Assembly (NCBI GenBank): GCA_005518205.2
Contig: RFFC02000024.1
Coordinates: 53,045-109,750 of the forward strand
Length of the DNA stretch: 56,706 bases
Reading direction: 5' to 3'
Source: Hormoscilla sp. GUM202
GTDB taxonomy: Bacteria > Cyanobacteriota > Cyanobacteriia > Cyanobacteriales > Desertifilaceae
Below are positions 35,818-46,621 of this stretch, piece by piece; positions within the stretch are counted from its first letter, which is position 1; each line of letters opens with the position of its first letter. The notes beneath the pieces were generated by a model. It was given only the letters and a program-made list of their open reading frames with translations. It did no database searches and was not told where the DNA came from. Position numbers and translations under genes: made by a program.

Positions 35818-37194
35818 ATGTCTGAATTCATGAATCATAATCAAACGGTTGAACTAACCAGTAGCGCTTATGAATTAGCTCTAAGATTGCAGGCTCATCC
35901 CAATATATCAGCTCGTGTTTTATCTATTTTAGATCTTGTTGAAAATCCGGATGATAATTGTGAAACAGCGAGCTTTGCGGAATTAGAAGTTGTCTCGGAA
36001 CTCCAAAAACTGGGAAATGATGCTCTTCAAGATTGGGCCAATTCCCAAGAGAAAAAAAAAGCCTTAGCTTGTGAGAAATCTCCTGAGATGCGCCGTCAGA
36101 GAAAAAAGCAACTATATTGGTATAGCCTGTTCGGAACTATCCAAGTTATAGAACAAACATTTATTTGCGTAAAAACGGAAAAAGTATTTAGACCGTTTTC
36201 ATCATCGGCCCAAATACATTGTCGAGGTTATTCTTTACCATTACAACGAGCAATTACAGATTTTGGAGCCGATGTATCTTTTGGAAAAATCCCTGAAAAG
36301 CTCAAAGAACATTACGGTATAACTGTACCGATTAGTTCGGCACAAGCGATTACTCAAAAACATGCACATGCGGTTAAACTATCTCAAAATTTAGCATCCG
36401 AAATCCCCCATCGAGATGGAGTAGATCAGATAATTACAGAAATGGATGGCACGATGATTCCAATTGTGAACACGACGCCAGCAACCGATGATGTTCAAAT
36501 TGTCGATCGCCGAAAAAACCGAAAGCTTAGTTGGAAAGAAGCTCGCCTATCACTTGTGGAAATTCCTGGCCAAAAACAGTCACTTATTGGAGGTACAGTA
36601 GGTACTGTTAATGATGCAGGAAACCAATTACTGCATAGTGCAATTCGGGCTGGTATAGGTAGCAATACTAAAGTTCATGCCATTGGAGATGGAGCCAGTT
36701 GGATTGTTAATCAGGTAAGGCGCTTGTTTGGAGAACGTGCTAGCTATCTAATAGATTTTTATCATCTGTGTGAATATTTAGCCGCCGCTGCTCCTGGAAA
36801 TGAACAGCAACAAAAAAAATGGTTGAAACAACAAAAGCAAGATCTCAAAAAAAATCAGCTCCTCAAAGTATTAAAGAATTTATCAACTCGTATGGAACCA
36901 GAACATCTAGCTGATAAATTTGCTCCCGTCCGAGTTTGTACACGATACATCAAAAACCGGCTTGAATACTTAGACTACAAAAGTGCTATTGATGCTGATT
37001 TACCAATTGGCTCTGGAGAAATTGAGAGCGCACATCGTTATGTAATTCAAAACCGTTTGAAATTAACAGGTTCTTGGTGGACAGTTGAAAAAGCTGATGA
37101 TATGTTAGCTTTAAGGATATTAAGAGTTAATAATGATTGGCAATCCTATTGGTTCAATTATTATCAAGAGACTCCCCTCATCGGCGCCGTCTAA
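35818..37194 (+). CDS. ISKra4-family transposase
   Basis: 458 residues. Key blocks: TEMDGTMIPIV with catalytic Asp, AIGDGASWIVNQVRRLFGER ASYLIDFYHLCEYLAAAAP with the second Asp and the DFYH motif, and LPIGSGEIESAHRYVIQNRL KLTG with the catalytic Glu. The frame is intact and starts at ATG. Confidence 0.92.
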   Translation: MSEFMNHNQTVELTSSAYELALRLQAHPNISARVLSILDLVENPDDNCETASFAELEVVSELQKLGNDALQDWANSQEKKKALACEKSPEMRRQRKKQLYWYSLFGTIQVIEQTFICVKTEKVFRPFSSSAQIHCRGYSLPLQRAITDFGADVSFGKIPEKLKEHYGITVPISSAQAITQKHAHAVKLSQNLASEIPHRDGVDQIITEMDGTMIPIVNTTPATDDVQIVDRRKNRKLSWKEARLSLVEIPGQKQSLIGGTVGTVNDAGNQLLHSAIRAGIGSNTKVHAIGDGASWIVNQVRRLFGERASYLIDFYHLCEYLAAAAPGNEQQQKKWLKQQKQDLKKNQLLKVLKNLSTRMEPEHLADKFAPVRVCTRYIKNRLEYLDYKSAIDADLPIGSGEIESAHRYVIQNRLKLTGSWWTVEKADDMLALRILRVNNDWQSYWFNYYQETPLIGAV

Positions 37195-37265
37195 CAGTTA
37201 TTGAGACTCTCACCAGTCACCAGACGACCATCATTTTTCTGCCATGAGAGCGCTCTGAACATATA

Positions 37266-37374
37266 TATAGCATTTATCAAATAAGTGTGATATTTGGGTA
37301 AATCGCTGAAAACCTTATCCTGTCTGAATTTCATCGCACCATGTTATATCACATCAATTTGAGAAACGCAATAA
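37266..37374. repeat. MITE-A, short copy inside the ISKra4 element
   Basis: TATAGCATTTATCAAATAAG TGTGATA at the left and inverted TTATATCACATCAATTTGAG AAACGCAATA at the right, 3' of the transposase gene. Confidence 0.6.
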
Positions 37375-37600
37375 TATAAATCTCGGGGGTCAATATTGCC
37401 AGATATTCACTGGCGATATTAACGCTTGATCCTACCAATTAGTTTTGATGACATCGCCGGTTCATGATTGAGTGTCACTTTTAATTACACCCCTAGATTA
37501 TAAATAGGGTTATTGGCATTAGTTACCAAATCATATAGAGTAATAAAAATAAACCAGTAACCCATAGTCCTAAATTAATTTCTCGTGATAAAATTTGCCT

Positions 37601-40600
37601 ATGGCTAGCATTAATGTGTGATTCGTTTAGCGTAAATCACCGGCGATGAGTCTGTGAGGGACCGCTACCAAGGTTCCATCAGCCTTGAGAACTTATAGAT
37701 GATGAGGGTGCAAGTCCCTTCCCCCAGGTGCAGGGGTGAAAGCACTTACCCTACGGTAGCGATGGCATCAATCCGTAAAGCGGGTATGAAAGGCGCAATG
37801 ACTGGCAGCCTAAAGCTGGTTACCGCCAAGCAAGTGACTATGGTGAGCATAAAGCAAAGATTTGCAGCGTCGTAATAGCCAACCAGTGGAATAAGGCTTA
37901 CACACTGGACCCAAAAGGGGAAGGATACAGGTCATTGGCGGATATTAGTCCGACCAATAAGCACTGACAATAAACCCGGCGTATTGAATCCATCTAAAGT
38001 CACAACCAATCATCCGTAGGAACGAAGTAAACCGGCCGAAGTACTCTCTACCACCGGTCGATACGGTAGAGTAGCCACCAAAGGCGCAACATCTGCTTAC
38101 ATTTGGCAGGTCACAGTCGGGAGAGATTGAGTGGAGAAGCAAACGCCTAACTGTAATGGTTGGGATAGGCTGACGCCCTCACGGTTATGTCAAAGTAGAG
38201 TCATAAGTAGAGGTGAATATGTCACGGTGCAACGCTTTTCAGCGGATGTATGACTGGAAGGCGGTCCCCTGGCGCAAGCTGGATAGGGCGGTCTTTAAGC
38301 TTCAAAAGAGAATCTACAGAGCGGCTAAAGAAGGCAACAAAGTCAAAGTACGCAAACTCCAGGGACTACTAAACAGATCATGGTCCGCGAAGATGGTAGC
38401 GGTGCGACAGGTAACCCAACAAAATCAGGGAAAGAAGACTGCCGGTGTGGATGGCGTATTAGCGCTGACCCCAGTGCAGCGTCAGGAACTGATAAGGAAT
38501 CTGAAGGTCACCAAAGAGGCAAAGGTAAGCCCTACGCGGCGCATATGGATTCCTAAGCCAGGACGAGACGAAAAGAGACCATTAGGGATACCTACGATTT
38601 ACGACCGCGCACTTCAGGGATTGGTGAAACAGGCGTTAGAACCCGAATGGGAAGCGCTCATGGAGCCAAACTCTTACGGATTCAGACCAGGAAGAGGATG
38701 TCACGATGCAATAGCGGCTATATTCCTCAGCATCAATCAAAAACCCAAATGGGTGTTGGATGCGGATATTGCCAAATGTTTTGATAAGATAGACCACTCG
38801 GCACTGTTAGGAAGACTGAATAATACATCACTAATCCGTAATCAAATACGGGCATGGCTAAAAGCCGGGGTGATGGACCAAGGTTGGTTTGAACCAACCA
38901 GAGCCGGTACTCCACAAGGAGGAATAATCTCCCCACTACTCGCCAACATAGCCCTCCACGGGCTTGAGGAAAAAGTAATGGAGTCAGCCAAAACCAGAGT
39001 TGAAAAGCAAAATTTGACATTTGTCAGATACGCGGACGATTTCGTGGTAATGCACAAGGACCGGCAGGTAATTGAAGGAATAAGGGACACCATAGCCGAG
39101 TGGCTAAAAGGGATAGGACTGGAACTAAAGGCCGAAAAGACCAGAATTTCTCACACATTGGAGGGAGAAAACCCAGGTTTCGACTTCTTAGGGTTTAATA
39201 TCCGCCAATACAAGACCGGGAAATATCAGAGCGGGAAAAACTCTCACGGCACCACCCTCGGATTCAAAACACTAATCAAGCCCAGCGACAAATCCATCAG
39301 AAGTCATAAAGAGCGACTATCCGAAATAGTCAGCAGCCACAAAGCCGCACCACAAGAGGCCCTTATAGCGAAACTAAACCCGGTAATAAGGGGCTGGTCA
39401 AATTACTTCAGAACTGTGGTAAGTAAGGAAACTTACGGCGACTTGGACGATTACCTATGGATAATAACATGGCAATGGGCTACTCGAAGGCATCCTAACA
39501 AGGCAGGCAAATGGATAACCAACAAATACTGGAAACCCACGACCGAGAGGCAATGGAACTTTGTTGGTAAGACAAAAGACGGTACTGACATCAATTTAAC
39601 ACGACACTCAGCTACGGAAATACGTAGACATGTGAAAGTAAAAGGGACAGTCAGTCCGTTCGACGGAAATTTAATCTACTGGAGTAAGCGACTAAGGGAA
39701 AGCCCGGATATAAGTGCAAGAGTAATCAAGCTTCTTGAGAAGCAGGGCGGCAAATGCGCAATGTGCGGGTTAAAGTTCAGAGACGGCGACCAATGGGAAG
39801 TGGACCACGTCTTACCCACCTCACGGGGAGGAAAAGACCGATACTCTAACCTACAGTTGCTACACGATTATTGCCATAACATAAAATCCAGTCAAGACGG
39901 CAGCAATGCACGTAAACCTGGTAGTAAAAGCCGTGTCCATGACAAGGATGGCATAACTGAGGAGCCGGATGAGATGAAAGTCTCACGTCCGGTTTTGAAG
40001 ACAAGTCGGTCCGGCGACGGACTGGCTTAGTTTAATACTGGAGTCGAGTGGGCGGACAAAACCTGGAACCCGACAACTGGCTGTGACAAGGTCAGTCCTG
40101 GTTGTGCGCACTGCTATGCAGAAGCACTCACCAAACGGTTCCATACAAATTTCCCGAATGGGTTTGCCTTGACAGTCTATGAAGACCGTTTGGCACAACC
40201 AAAGCGGTGGCGCAAACCAAGTCGAATATTTGTTAACTCGATGAGTGACCTCTTCCACGAAGAAGTGCCAGTGGAGTTCCTGAAGAAAGTTTTTGAGGTA
40301 ATGGGTGAAACACCTTGGCATATATATCAAATTCTCACTAAACGGCACGATCGCCTGCTTGAATTAGCTTCTGAACTAGACTGGCATAAAAATGTTTGGA
40401 TGGGGGTGTCTGTGGAGAATCAAAACTACATTCACCGGGTTGACTGTCTGCGGCAAGTTCCCTCTGCTGTGCGCTTTCTTTCATGCGAACCTCTCTTAGG
40501 TCCTTTACAACTGGATCTAACGGGAATTGACTGGGTGATTGTTGGTGGCGAGTCGGGACCAAAATACCGTCCGATGCAAATAGAGTGGGCCCAGAGTATC

Positions 40601-40810
40601 CGCGATCGATGTCAGGATGCTGGGGTAGCATTTTTCTTCAAGCAGGTTGGCGGTATCACCCCTAAAGCTGGAGGGCGGCTTTTGGATGGGCAAATTTGGG
40701 ACCAAATGCCAGCCGCCTGGGAACAGCATCGGAAACGATGGGAAAAATATCGATCCAAACCTAACCGAAAACCAATAAATCGAGGTGCTACTGCTTCCGT
40801 GGGAATGTAA
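37601..40810 (+). CDS. Three-Cys-motif protein (DUF5131, phage Gp37/Gp68 family), split by a group II intron
   Basis: Exon 1 (37601-37615) encodes MASIN; exon 2 (40037-40810) continues in frame TGVEWADKTWNPTTGCDKVS PGCAHCYAEAL. Joined, they make a full 262-residue DUF5131 protein, whose family normally opens with a TGIEW..TWNP.TGC motif. The three cysteines C-x6-C-x2-C are present; this cluster defines the three-Cys-motif family, known to pair with TcmP and suspected of radical-SAM-like iron-sulfur chemistry. Further blocks: RIFVNSMSDLFHEEVP, HIYQILTKRHDRL, DWVIVGGESGPKYRPM, AFFFKQVGG. Without splicing only an N-terminally truncated product lacking the cysteines (from 40169) could be made. 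The 3' end overlaps tcmP tail to tail by 23 bases. Confidence 0.88.
37616..40036 (+). mobile_element. Complete group II intron with reverse transcriptase
   Basis: The 2421-nt intron begins GTGTGATTCGTTTAGC and ends TTTAAT, with AY as the last two bases. Domain V is GAGCCGGATGAGATGAAAGT CTCACGTCC (39962-39997) and domain VI follows with a candidate branch A in GGCTTAGTTTAAT. The 5' 570 nt are ribozyme domain I-III sequence. The boundaries are set by restoring the host reading frame. No insertion-site duplication is expected for retrohoming. The fragment at 262-1197 is a truncated relative. Confidence 0.92.
38213..40030 (+). CDS. ltrA: Group II intron reverse transcriptase/maturase with HNH endonuclease
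   Basis: 605 residues. The RT core holds RRIWIPKPGRDEKRPLGIPT, EPNSYGFRPGRGCHDAI, VLDADIAKCFDKIDH, GTPQGGIISPLLANIAL and the catalytic FVRYADDFVV. A maturase region (NPVIRGWSNYFRTVVSKETY) and a C-terminal HNH zinc nuclease (KCAMCGLKFRDGDQWEVDHV LPTSRGGKDRYSNLQLLHDY CHN) follow. All parts needed for splicing and retrohoming are intact. The last 25 codons run through domain V. The real protein start could be a few codons downstream. Confidence 0.95.
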   Translation: MNMSRCNAFQRMYDWKAVPWRKLDRAVFKLQKRIYRAAKEGNKVKVRKLQGLLNRSWSAKMVAVRQVTQQNQGKKTAGVDGVLALTPVQRQELIRNLKVTKEAKVSPTRRIWIPKPGRDEKRPLGIPTIYDRALQGLVKQALEPEWEALMEPNSYGFRPGRGCHDAIAAIFLSINQKPKWVLDADIAKCFDKIDHSALLGRLNNTSLIRNQIRAWLKAGVMDQGWFEPTRAGTPQGGIISPLLANIALHGLEEKVMESAKTRVEKQNLTFVRYADDFVVMHKDRQVIEGIRDTIAEWLKGIGLELKAEKTRISHTLEGENPGFDFLGFNIRQYKTGKYQSGKNSHGTTLGFKTLIKPSDKSIRSHKERLSEIVSSHKAAPQEALIAKLNPVIRGWSNYFRTVVSKETYGDLDDYLWIITWQWATRRHPNKAGKWITNKYWKPTTERQWNFVGKTKDGTDINLTRHSATEIRRHVKVKGTVSPFDGNLIYWSKRLRESPDISARVIKLLEKQGGKCAMCGLKFRDGDQWEVDHVLPTSRGGKDRYSNLQLLHDYCHNIKSSQDGSNARKPGSKSRVHDKDGITEEPDEMKVSRPVLKTSRSGDGLA

Positions 40811-41900
40811 CTTTCACGCTGTCTGCAAATGTGTTTTTGCGTCGTTGGCTAGCAGACGGTGAGGCTGTTATTTTGCGTTTATCCTCTAGCTTCCGGAGAG
40901 CCTCCTTGTAGTGTCTCTTGATGTAGGGCGTGCCAACCTGGTGCTCGTCATGAACCTCGATCATAGTCATGGTTCTACCTGCAAATTTATCGAGCAACAT
41001 ATCTTCAAGTTCATCAAGGGGACGTGAAAGCTCAAAAAGTAGAGGTTGTTCTTCTGTGGCTCGATTATACTCAAAAGATGGCACGCCTTGCTCTGTACTA
41101 GAGCTTGCGTTAGCCATGATCTCTTTCATGATTGAGTAACCACGCACGTGCTTCGATACAAAAATCAGGTGATGGCTAGTTCTGGTTCCCCTGTCGTCTT
41201 TGAAGCGGAATGGTAGAACGTACTCGCCGCCTATTTCCTTGAGAGCTTGAGAGAGCGCCTCCAAAATTATTAACTCTCGTTCGTGGGGGCGCTTCAATTC
41301 AAGTTCTTCCCGCAGCAGATCCGCTCGCTCTTTGCCAAACAGGGAATTCATGTGCTCCTCTACCGCTGAATTATGTAACCCCATATTTATCCGGTTATAG
41401 TTGAAGAAAAATATAGAATCACACCCCCAATTTTTTATGACAGAGCCGATCAGACGTAATGACAAACCCTTGTAACCCCAAGGATCTACAAAAAAGAGTG
41501 TAGGACCTAATTCGATTTCCTCCAATGCCCCGACAATGTCTTCTCCTACCTCGGTGTTGAGAATTATTGGTCTGTGTTTTAAGCTGTCTATCTTGGGCAG
41601 GGAATTGATGGCTTGCTGAAGCGACTGAGTGTTGTCCGAGTCTACGTCGTTAAAGATAGTTACTAACAGATCTCGCATATCAGGCTCGGCAATAGCACGC
41701 TCCAAAATCAGTAATGGTGTAGACTGAGAACCATCTTGGTAGCGACCTGGACCAGAAAATAGATCAATATAGGCGATGTTTGTCCGTTTTTTCGTTGCCT
41801 GTATAATCACTTTTGCCCAAGCCCAAAAGTATTTAGCGACTATTTCAGCTTTGACGAGGGACTGTTGTCTAGACTCGTCGAAAAAAGCATTGTCGGTCAT
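40788..41900 (-). CDS. tcmP: Three-Cys-motif partner protein TcmP
   Basis: 370 residues from ATG at 41900, chosen over the upstream Met because GGAGGAG lies seven bases ahead. Features: DNAFFDESRQQSLVKAEIVA KYFWAWAKVI, IAYIDLFSGPGRYQDGSQST PLLIL (a Rossmann-type methyltransferase-like motif), FFVDPWGYKGLSLRLIG and YVLPFRFKDDRGTRTSHHLI F. This is the TcmP family, named for its regular pairing with the three-Cys-motif protein, here its convergent neighbour. The DLFSGPGRY and DPWG motifs suggest an adenosyl-methionine fold. The biological role is not known. Confidence 0.88.
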   Translation of the reverse strand: MTDNAFFDESRQQSLVKAEIVAKYFWAWAKVIIQATKKRTNIAYIDLFSGPGRYQDGSQSTPLLILERAIAEPDMRDLLVTIFNDVDSDNTQSLQQAINSLPKIDSLKHRPIILNTEVGEDIVGALEEIELGPTLFFVDPWGYKGLSLRLIGSVIKNWGCDSIFFFNYNRINMGLHNSAVEEHMNSLFGKERADLLREELELKRPHERELIILEALSQALKEIGGEYVLPFRFKDDRGTRTSHHLIFVSKHVRGYSIMKEIMANASSSTEQGVPSFEYNRATEEQPLLFELSRPLDELEDMLLDKFAGRTMTMIEVHDEHQVGTPYIKRHYKEALRKLEDKRKITASPSASQRRKNTFADSVKVTFPRKQ

Positions 41901-41928
41901 GACCTCTCCTCCACAGTTAGCGAAACCC

Positions 41929-42107
41929 AACAGGGCTTACTGCTGTTGGGTTTCGTACCTCAACCCAACCTACAGCTGCTCCAATTTTTATTATGGGCAT
42001 TTAATCTGACATGATATTAGCCGTTGTGGTGGGTTACGGCGCAAAAATCCTAATTGATCTCCCCCGCCCCTGCCAGATGATTGTGCGCCTAACCCACCCT
42101 ACTACTC
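41929..42107. repeat. Intergenic palindromes
   Basis: GTTGGGTTTCGTACCTCAAC CCAACC (41944-41970) is the palindrome also present at 4425 and 47925. GTGGGTTACGGCGC and GCGCCTAACCCAC form another inverted repeat around 42032-42105. No gene. Confidence 0.65.
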
Positions 42108-45100
42108 TTACTCTAGCATACCATATCCGCCACCACCAGGCGTTTCAATGACAAATTCATCTCCTGCTGCCATCTCGACAGTTGCGGTACTCCCCAATTC
42201 TACCACAGTCCCATCACTGCGCTGCACGTAATTCTTTCCTAAAGCACCCGCTGCACCACCCTGCAACCCAAAAGGTGCAATTACACGCCGACTGGAAAGT
42301 ATTCCAGCAGTCATCGGTTCCAGAAAACGCAGGCGACGTACCACCCCATTTCCCCCTGCATGACGCCCCTGTCCACCACTATTCTCACGTATGGCAAAGC
42401 TGGTCAAAAGTACCGGAAATCGCCATTCCAATACTTCCGGATCTGTCAGGCGAGAATTGGTCATGTGAGTATGGACTGCATCGGTCCCATGGTAGTTTGC
42501 ACCCGCACCCGAACCTCCACAAATTGTTTCATAATATTGATAGCGATCGTTCCCAAAGGTGAAGTTATTCATGGTCCCTTGAGAGGAGGCCATTACCCCC
42601 AGGGCCCCATACAAAGCATCGGTAATTGCTTGGGAAGTTTCGACATTTCCCGCTACTACCGCCGCTGGGTAACGGGGACTTAACATCGATCCTGCCGGGA
42701 TAATCACTTGTAAAGGTTTCAGACATCCCGCATTCAGGGGAATATCGTCATTTACCAGGGTGCGGAAGACGTAGAGAACTGCTGCTTTACAGACCGCAGA
42801 TGGGGCATTAAAATTATTCTCCAGTTGGGGCGAAGTGCCCGTGAAATCTATCTTGGCACTGCGACTCGCCCCATCGATCTCGATTGTAACTTGAATCTGA
42901 CTGCCATTATCCAGTTTGCACGTGAAACTGCCATCCTTTAAGGTCTCGATCGCCCGACGCACTGATTCTTCAGCATTATCCTGAACGAAGGCCATATAAG
43001 CTTGCACGGTGGCCTGACCATAGGATGCTACCATCCGTTCGAGTTCCTGCAAACCCTTTTCATTGGCAGCAATTTGGGCCTGCAAGTCGGCGATATTTTG
43101 AACCGGGTTGCGGACGGGATATTTACCAGCACTGAGAATTTCTCGCAGTTCCTTTTCCCGGAATTTTCCTCCATCCACCAGGTGAAAATTGTCCAACAGC
43201 ACTCCTTCTTCTGCTACTGTCTTGCTATTAGGTGGCATGGAACCGGGAGTGATACCCCCAATATCGGCATGATGTCCCCGGGACGCCACATAAAAGAGAG
43301 GAGAAGATTTATTTTCGCGATCGAACATGGGAGTAATTACTGTCACGTCGGGGAGATGGGTACCCCCATTATAAGGATTGTTGAGAATGTAAACATCTCC
43401 CGGTTTCAGGCGATCGCCGCACTCCGAGATCAAACTGTTGACACTCTCACTCATGGAACCCAGATGTACGGGGATATGGGGTGCATTGGCAACTAATTGT
43501 CCCTTTTGGTCGAAGATGGCACAAGAGAAATCCAACCTTTCCTTGATATTTACGGAATAGCTGGTGTTTTGCAGGGTAGTTCCCATTTGTTCCGCGATCG
43601 AACGAAATAGATTATTGAAAATTTCCAGCATGACTGGATCTGGGGAGGCGAGATTTTGGATGGCGGATGGGGAATTGACAGATGCTGAATTCTGATTCTT
43701 TTGCAAAATTAAATGATTGCGGGGCGTTAATTCTGCTTGCCATCCCGGTTCGATGATATTCGTGCCCGTGGGTTCGATAATAATAGCTGCACCTATAATG
43801 CAGTCTCCCGGTTGTAAGTCCGATCGCTGAAATACGGGGGTTTCCCGCCAGCTATTACCACTATACATTTGCACTTTTGCGATCGGTTGGGGTGCTGCAT
43901 CCGTGCGCCGTTGCACTAAAGGTTCTTCCGGAATATCGGAAGACTGCACCAGTTCGACCGCAACTGCTTCGACTATCAACTGTTTATTTTCCATGACGAA
44001 GCCGTAACGCTGGCGATGCTGGACCTCAAACTGCGATCGCATCTCTGGGGCATCGGTGAAATTCACCATCAAGGATGAATCCGTGCCTTGATATTTTAAG
44101 TGAATCTTGCGCAAGATGGAGATATCATTTTCTCGATCTAGTTCTGTCAAAGCTGAAGCTGCTAAATTTTCCAACTGCCGTTCTAAGTCTGGCACTAATT
44201 CAGGGGTTAATTGCGCTTCCACTGTCCGTTCCCGCAATACCCGGATATCCGCTAAACCCATGCCATAAGCTGACAATACTCCCGCAAAAGGATGACTCAA
44301 TATTTGCTGCATTCCCAAGGCATCCGCAATTAAGCAGGCGTGTTGTCCCCCCGCCCCCCCAAAGCAGCAGAGGGTGTATTCGGAAACGTCATATCCTCGC
44401 TGGAGGGAGATTTTCTTGATGGCGTTGGCCATGTTTTCTACGGCGATCGCTACAAATCCTGCTGCTACTCGTTCGGGGGGGCGATCGTCTCCTATTTCTG
44501 CTGCTAACTGGGCAAATTTTTCCTTGACTATGTCCCCATCTAAGGGCAAATTCCCCTGGGGACCGAAGACCTGGGGAAAAAACTCCGGTTGCAACTTACC
44601 CAGCATCACGTTAGCATCGGTTACTGTGAGGGGACCGCCCTGGCGATAGCAAGCAGGACCGGGATTTGCCCCTGCTGATTCGGGACCGACGCGATAGCGC
44701 CCATTATCGAATTGGAGAAGGGAACCGCCACCCGCTGCGACGGTGTGAATTGCCATCATGGGGGTGCGCAAACGGACCCCAGCAATTTCCGTTTCCAAGC
44801 TGCGTTCCAATTCCCCATTGTAATGGGCCACATCCGTAGAAGTCCCCCCCATATCAAAGGTGATGATTTTCTTAATTTCCGCGATCGCGCTGGTCTGGAC
44901 TGCACCGACAATTCCCCCTGCGGGACCTGATAAAATACTGTCTTTACCCTGGAACAATTGGGCGTCTACTAACCCGCCATTGGATTGCATGAACATCAGG
45001 TTTGTCCCCGGGCCCAAATTGCTGGAAACCCGATGGACATAGCGGCGCAAAATGGGAGATAAATAGGCATCAACTACGGTGGTATCCCCCCGACTGACCA

Positions 45101-45707
45101 GTTTCATCAAGGGACTGACTCCATGGGATGGGGAAACCTGGGTAAACCCGATCGCCCGTGCTAAGTCAGCTACTTTTTGCTCGTGTTCGGGATAGCGATA
45201 ACCGTGCATGAAGACAATGGCGCAACTGCGGATCCCGTCATCGTAAGCTGCTTGCAATGCTGGGGCGATCGCATCTATATTGACATCAATTAACTCTTCC
45301 CCGTAGGGGCTGTAGCGTTCGGCAACTTCGATGACTCGTTCGTAGAGCATTTCTGGTAGAATAATCTGACGGGCGAAGATGTCGGGACGGTTTTGATAGC
45401 CAATCCTGATGGCGTCTCGAAAACCTTTGGTGATTAGCAATACCGCGCGATCTCCCTTGCGTTCCAGCAAAGCATTGGTCGCCACCGTCGTCCCCATTTT
45501 TACTACTTCTATCAGATCGCGGGGAATGGGGAGATCTGCACTCAGCCCCAAGATGTCGCGAATTCCTTGTACGGGGGCATCGGGGTAGCGATCGGGATTT
45601 TCTGAGAGCAACTTATGAGTTACCAGTTTACCGTCGGGACCTTTAGCTACGATATCGGTAAAGGTGCCGCCCCTGTCAATCCAGAATTGCCATTTTTGAT
45701 TGGTCAT
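42108..45707 (-). CDS. 5-oxoprolinase (ATP-dependent), fused HyuA-HyuB
   Basis: Hydrolyses 5-oxoproline to glutamate with ATP, part of glutathione turnover. 1199 residues. The HyuA part opens [25 protein letters not shown], with the actin-like ATP motif GGTFTDIV and [11 protein letters not shown] near 285. The HyuB part begins about residue 690 ([20 protein letters not shown]) and ends [16 protein letters not shown]. Single-chain fusion of both domains is the usual 5-oxoprolinase layout. Full length, intact. The M28 peptidase follows 25 bp upstream on the same strand, so the two may be one transcript. Confidence 0.92.
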   Translation of the reverse strand: MTNQKWQFWIDRGGTFTDIVAKGPDGKLVTHKLLSENPDRYPDAPVQGIRDILGLSADLPIPRDLIEVVKMGTTVATNALLERKGDRAVLLITKGFRDAIRIGYQNRPDIFARQIILPEMLYERVIEVAERYSPYGEELIDVNIDAIAPALQAAYDDGIRSCAIVFMHGYRYPEHEQKVADLARAIGFTQVSPSHGVSPLMKLVSRGDTTVVDAYLSPILRRYVHRVSSNLGPGTNLMFMQSNGGLVDAQLFQGKDSILSGPAGGIVGAVQTSAIAEIKKIITFDMGGTSTDVAHYNGELERSLETEIAGVRLRTPMMAIHTVAAGGGSLLQFDNGRYRVGPESAGANPGPACYRQGGPLTVTDANVMLGKLQPEFFPQVFGPQGNLPLDGDIVKEKFAQLAAEIGDDRPPERVAAGFVAIAVENMANAIKKISLQRGYDVSEYTLCCFGGAGGQHACLIADALGMQQILSHPFAGVLSAYGMGLADIRVLRERTVEAQLTPELVPDLERQLENLAASALTELDRENDISILRKIHLKYQGTDSSLMVNFTDAPEMRSQFEVQHRQRYGFVMENKQLIVEAVAVELVQSSDIPEEPLVQRRTDAAPQPIAKVQMYSGNSWRETPVFQRSDLQPGDCIIGAAIIIEPTGTNIIEPGWQAELTPRNHLILQKNQNSASVNSPSAIQNLASPDPVMLEIFNNLFRSIAEQMGTTLQNTSYSVNIKERLDFSCAIFDQKGQLVANAPHIPVHLGSMSESVNSLISECGDRLKPGDVYILNNPYNGGTHLPDVTVITPMFDRENKSSPLFYVASRGHHADIGGITPGSMPPNSKTVAEEGVLLDNFHLVDGGKFREKELREILSAGKYPVRNPVQNIADLQAQIAANEKGLQELERMVASYGQATVQAYMAFVQDNAEESVRRAIETLKDGSFTCKLDNGSQIQVTIEIDGASRSAKIDFTGTSPQLENNFNAPSAVCKAAVLYVFRTLVNDDIPLNAGCLKPLQVIIPAGSMLSPRYPAAVVAGNVETSQAITDALYGALGVMASSQGTMNNFTFGNDRYQYYETICGGSGAGANYHGTDAVHTHMTNSRLTDPEVLEWRFPVLLTSFAIRENSGGQGRHAGGNGVVRRLRFLEPMTAGILSSRRVIAPFGLQGGAAGALGKNYVQRSDGTVVELGSTATVEMAAGDEFVIETPGGGGYGMLE

Positions 45708-45732
45708 TTGTCCTTTTTCCGTTTAATTGTTC

Positions 45733-46602
45733 TTAGAGATAGCGGATGCTAGCTGCTAAACCGCGACAGACACCGGTGAGGAAATCTAAATCCAAAGTGT
45801 CAAGACTGTCACTACCTTTATGATAATGGGGATTGCGCAAATTAGCTGTATCCGTTACCATGATCGATCGATAACCCGCATCCCAGAAAGGGGCATGGTC
45901 GCTGCGTCGCGTATCGGGCAGAATTAAACCCCGATCGGGCACTGGCAACCATCGACAATTAGTTCCCTTCTTACTAATTATATGGGAAATGCGGATCGTG
46001 TCAAGCAATGTGGGCAAATTACAAATCAGGGCGATAAAGTTACCCTGATGGGGGTAAAAGTATTTTAACACCTCTACTGGGTAGTCTTGGGAATTGGGAG
46101 AATGGTCGCAATAACCCAGCATTTCCAGAGAAATCATTAAACGGAGTGGTTGCTGTTGTTGCTGGAGTTGGGTAGCATAATGGCTACTACCCAATAAACC
46201 GAATTCTTCCAGGTCGAAGGCCACCAGTTGCAGGGGATGTTTCCCGGGTTTGGCAGCGAATATTCTCGCAAATTCTAATAGTACTGCTACTCCCGTGCCA
46301 TTATCATCAGCTCCAGGGCTTCCCGGTACGGTATCATAATGGGCGCCAATTAAGATGGGGGGTTTGTGCTTGTTGGTAGCAGTTTCCAGGTGGAGGATGA
46401 GATTTTGATGAGTCCTGCCATTGACTAGAAATTCATCTGTTTCTACAGTTCCCCATTCTGATAGCTGTTCGCGGATGTATTCCCGCACGAAGAAATGTCC
46501 GGCGGTGGCAAAGTATGGATCCCGATCGCGCACTATCTGTAGCAAATGGGTATGTAGCCGTTCTTTTAAGTCCACTTTCTCTGACTCCCGATCTTCTATC
46601 AA
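45733..46602 (-). CDS. M28-family zinc aminopeptidase
   Basis: 289 residues. Zinc ligands appear in order: GAHYDTVPGSPGADDNGTGV (His and bridging Asp), AFDLEEFGLLGS (catalytic Glu and ligand Glu), RRSDHAPFWDAGY and the late His in NPHYHKGSDSLDTLDL. No signal peptide, so probably cytoplasmic. First gene of a likely two-gene unit with the 5-oxoprolinase, which would suit peptide or glutathione breakdown. Confidence 0.88.
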   Translation of the reverse strand: MIEDRESEKVDLKERLHTHLLQIVRDRDPYFATAGHFFVREYIREQLSEWGTVETDEFLVNGRTHQNLILHLETATNKHKPPILIGAHYDTVPGSPGADDNGTGVAVLLEFARIFAAKPGKHPLQLVAFDLEEFGLLGSSHYATQLQQQQQPLRLMISLEMLGYCDHSPNSQDYPVEVLKYFYPHQGNFIALICNLPTLLDTIRISHIISKKGTNCRWLPVPDRGLILPDTRRSDHAPFWDAGYRSIMVTDTANLRNPHYHKGSDSLDTLDLDFLTGVCRGLAASIRYL

Positions 46603-46621
46603 GCAGTTTAACCTATTGCTG

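Larger units (their letters stand above)
35471..37492 (+). mobile_element. ISKra4-family insertion sequence, complete
   Basis: The 2022-bp element has ends GGGTGTAATTAAAAGTGACA (perfectly inverted, at least 22 bp) and a 9-bp duplication CTAGATTAT (35462-35470, 37493-37501). It carries an intact transposase plus two MITE-A copies, one on each side of the gene. It lies 108 bp upstream of the split three-Cys gene. Confidence 0.93.

Noticed and set aside
40169-40810. Independent short DUF5131 gene starting at 40169
   Set aside because: The frame is open upstream to the intron junction at 40037 and the missing part holds the family's defining cysteines, so this Met is internal.
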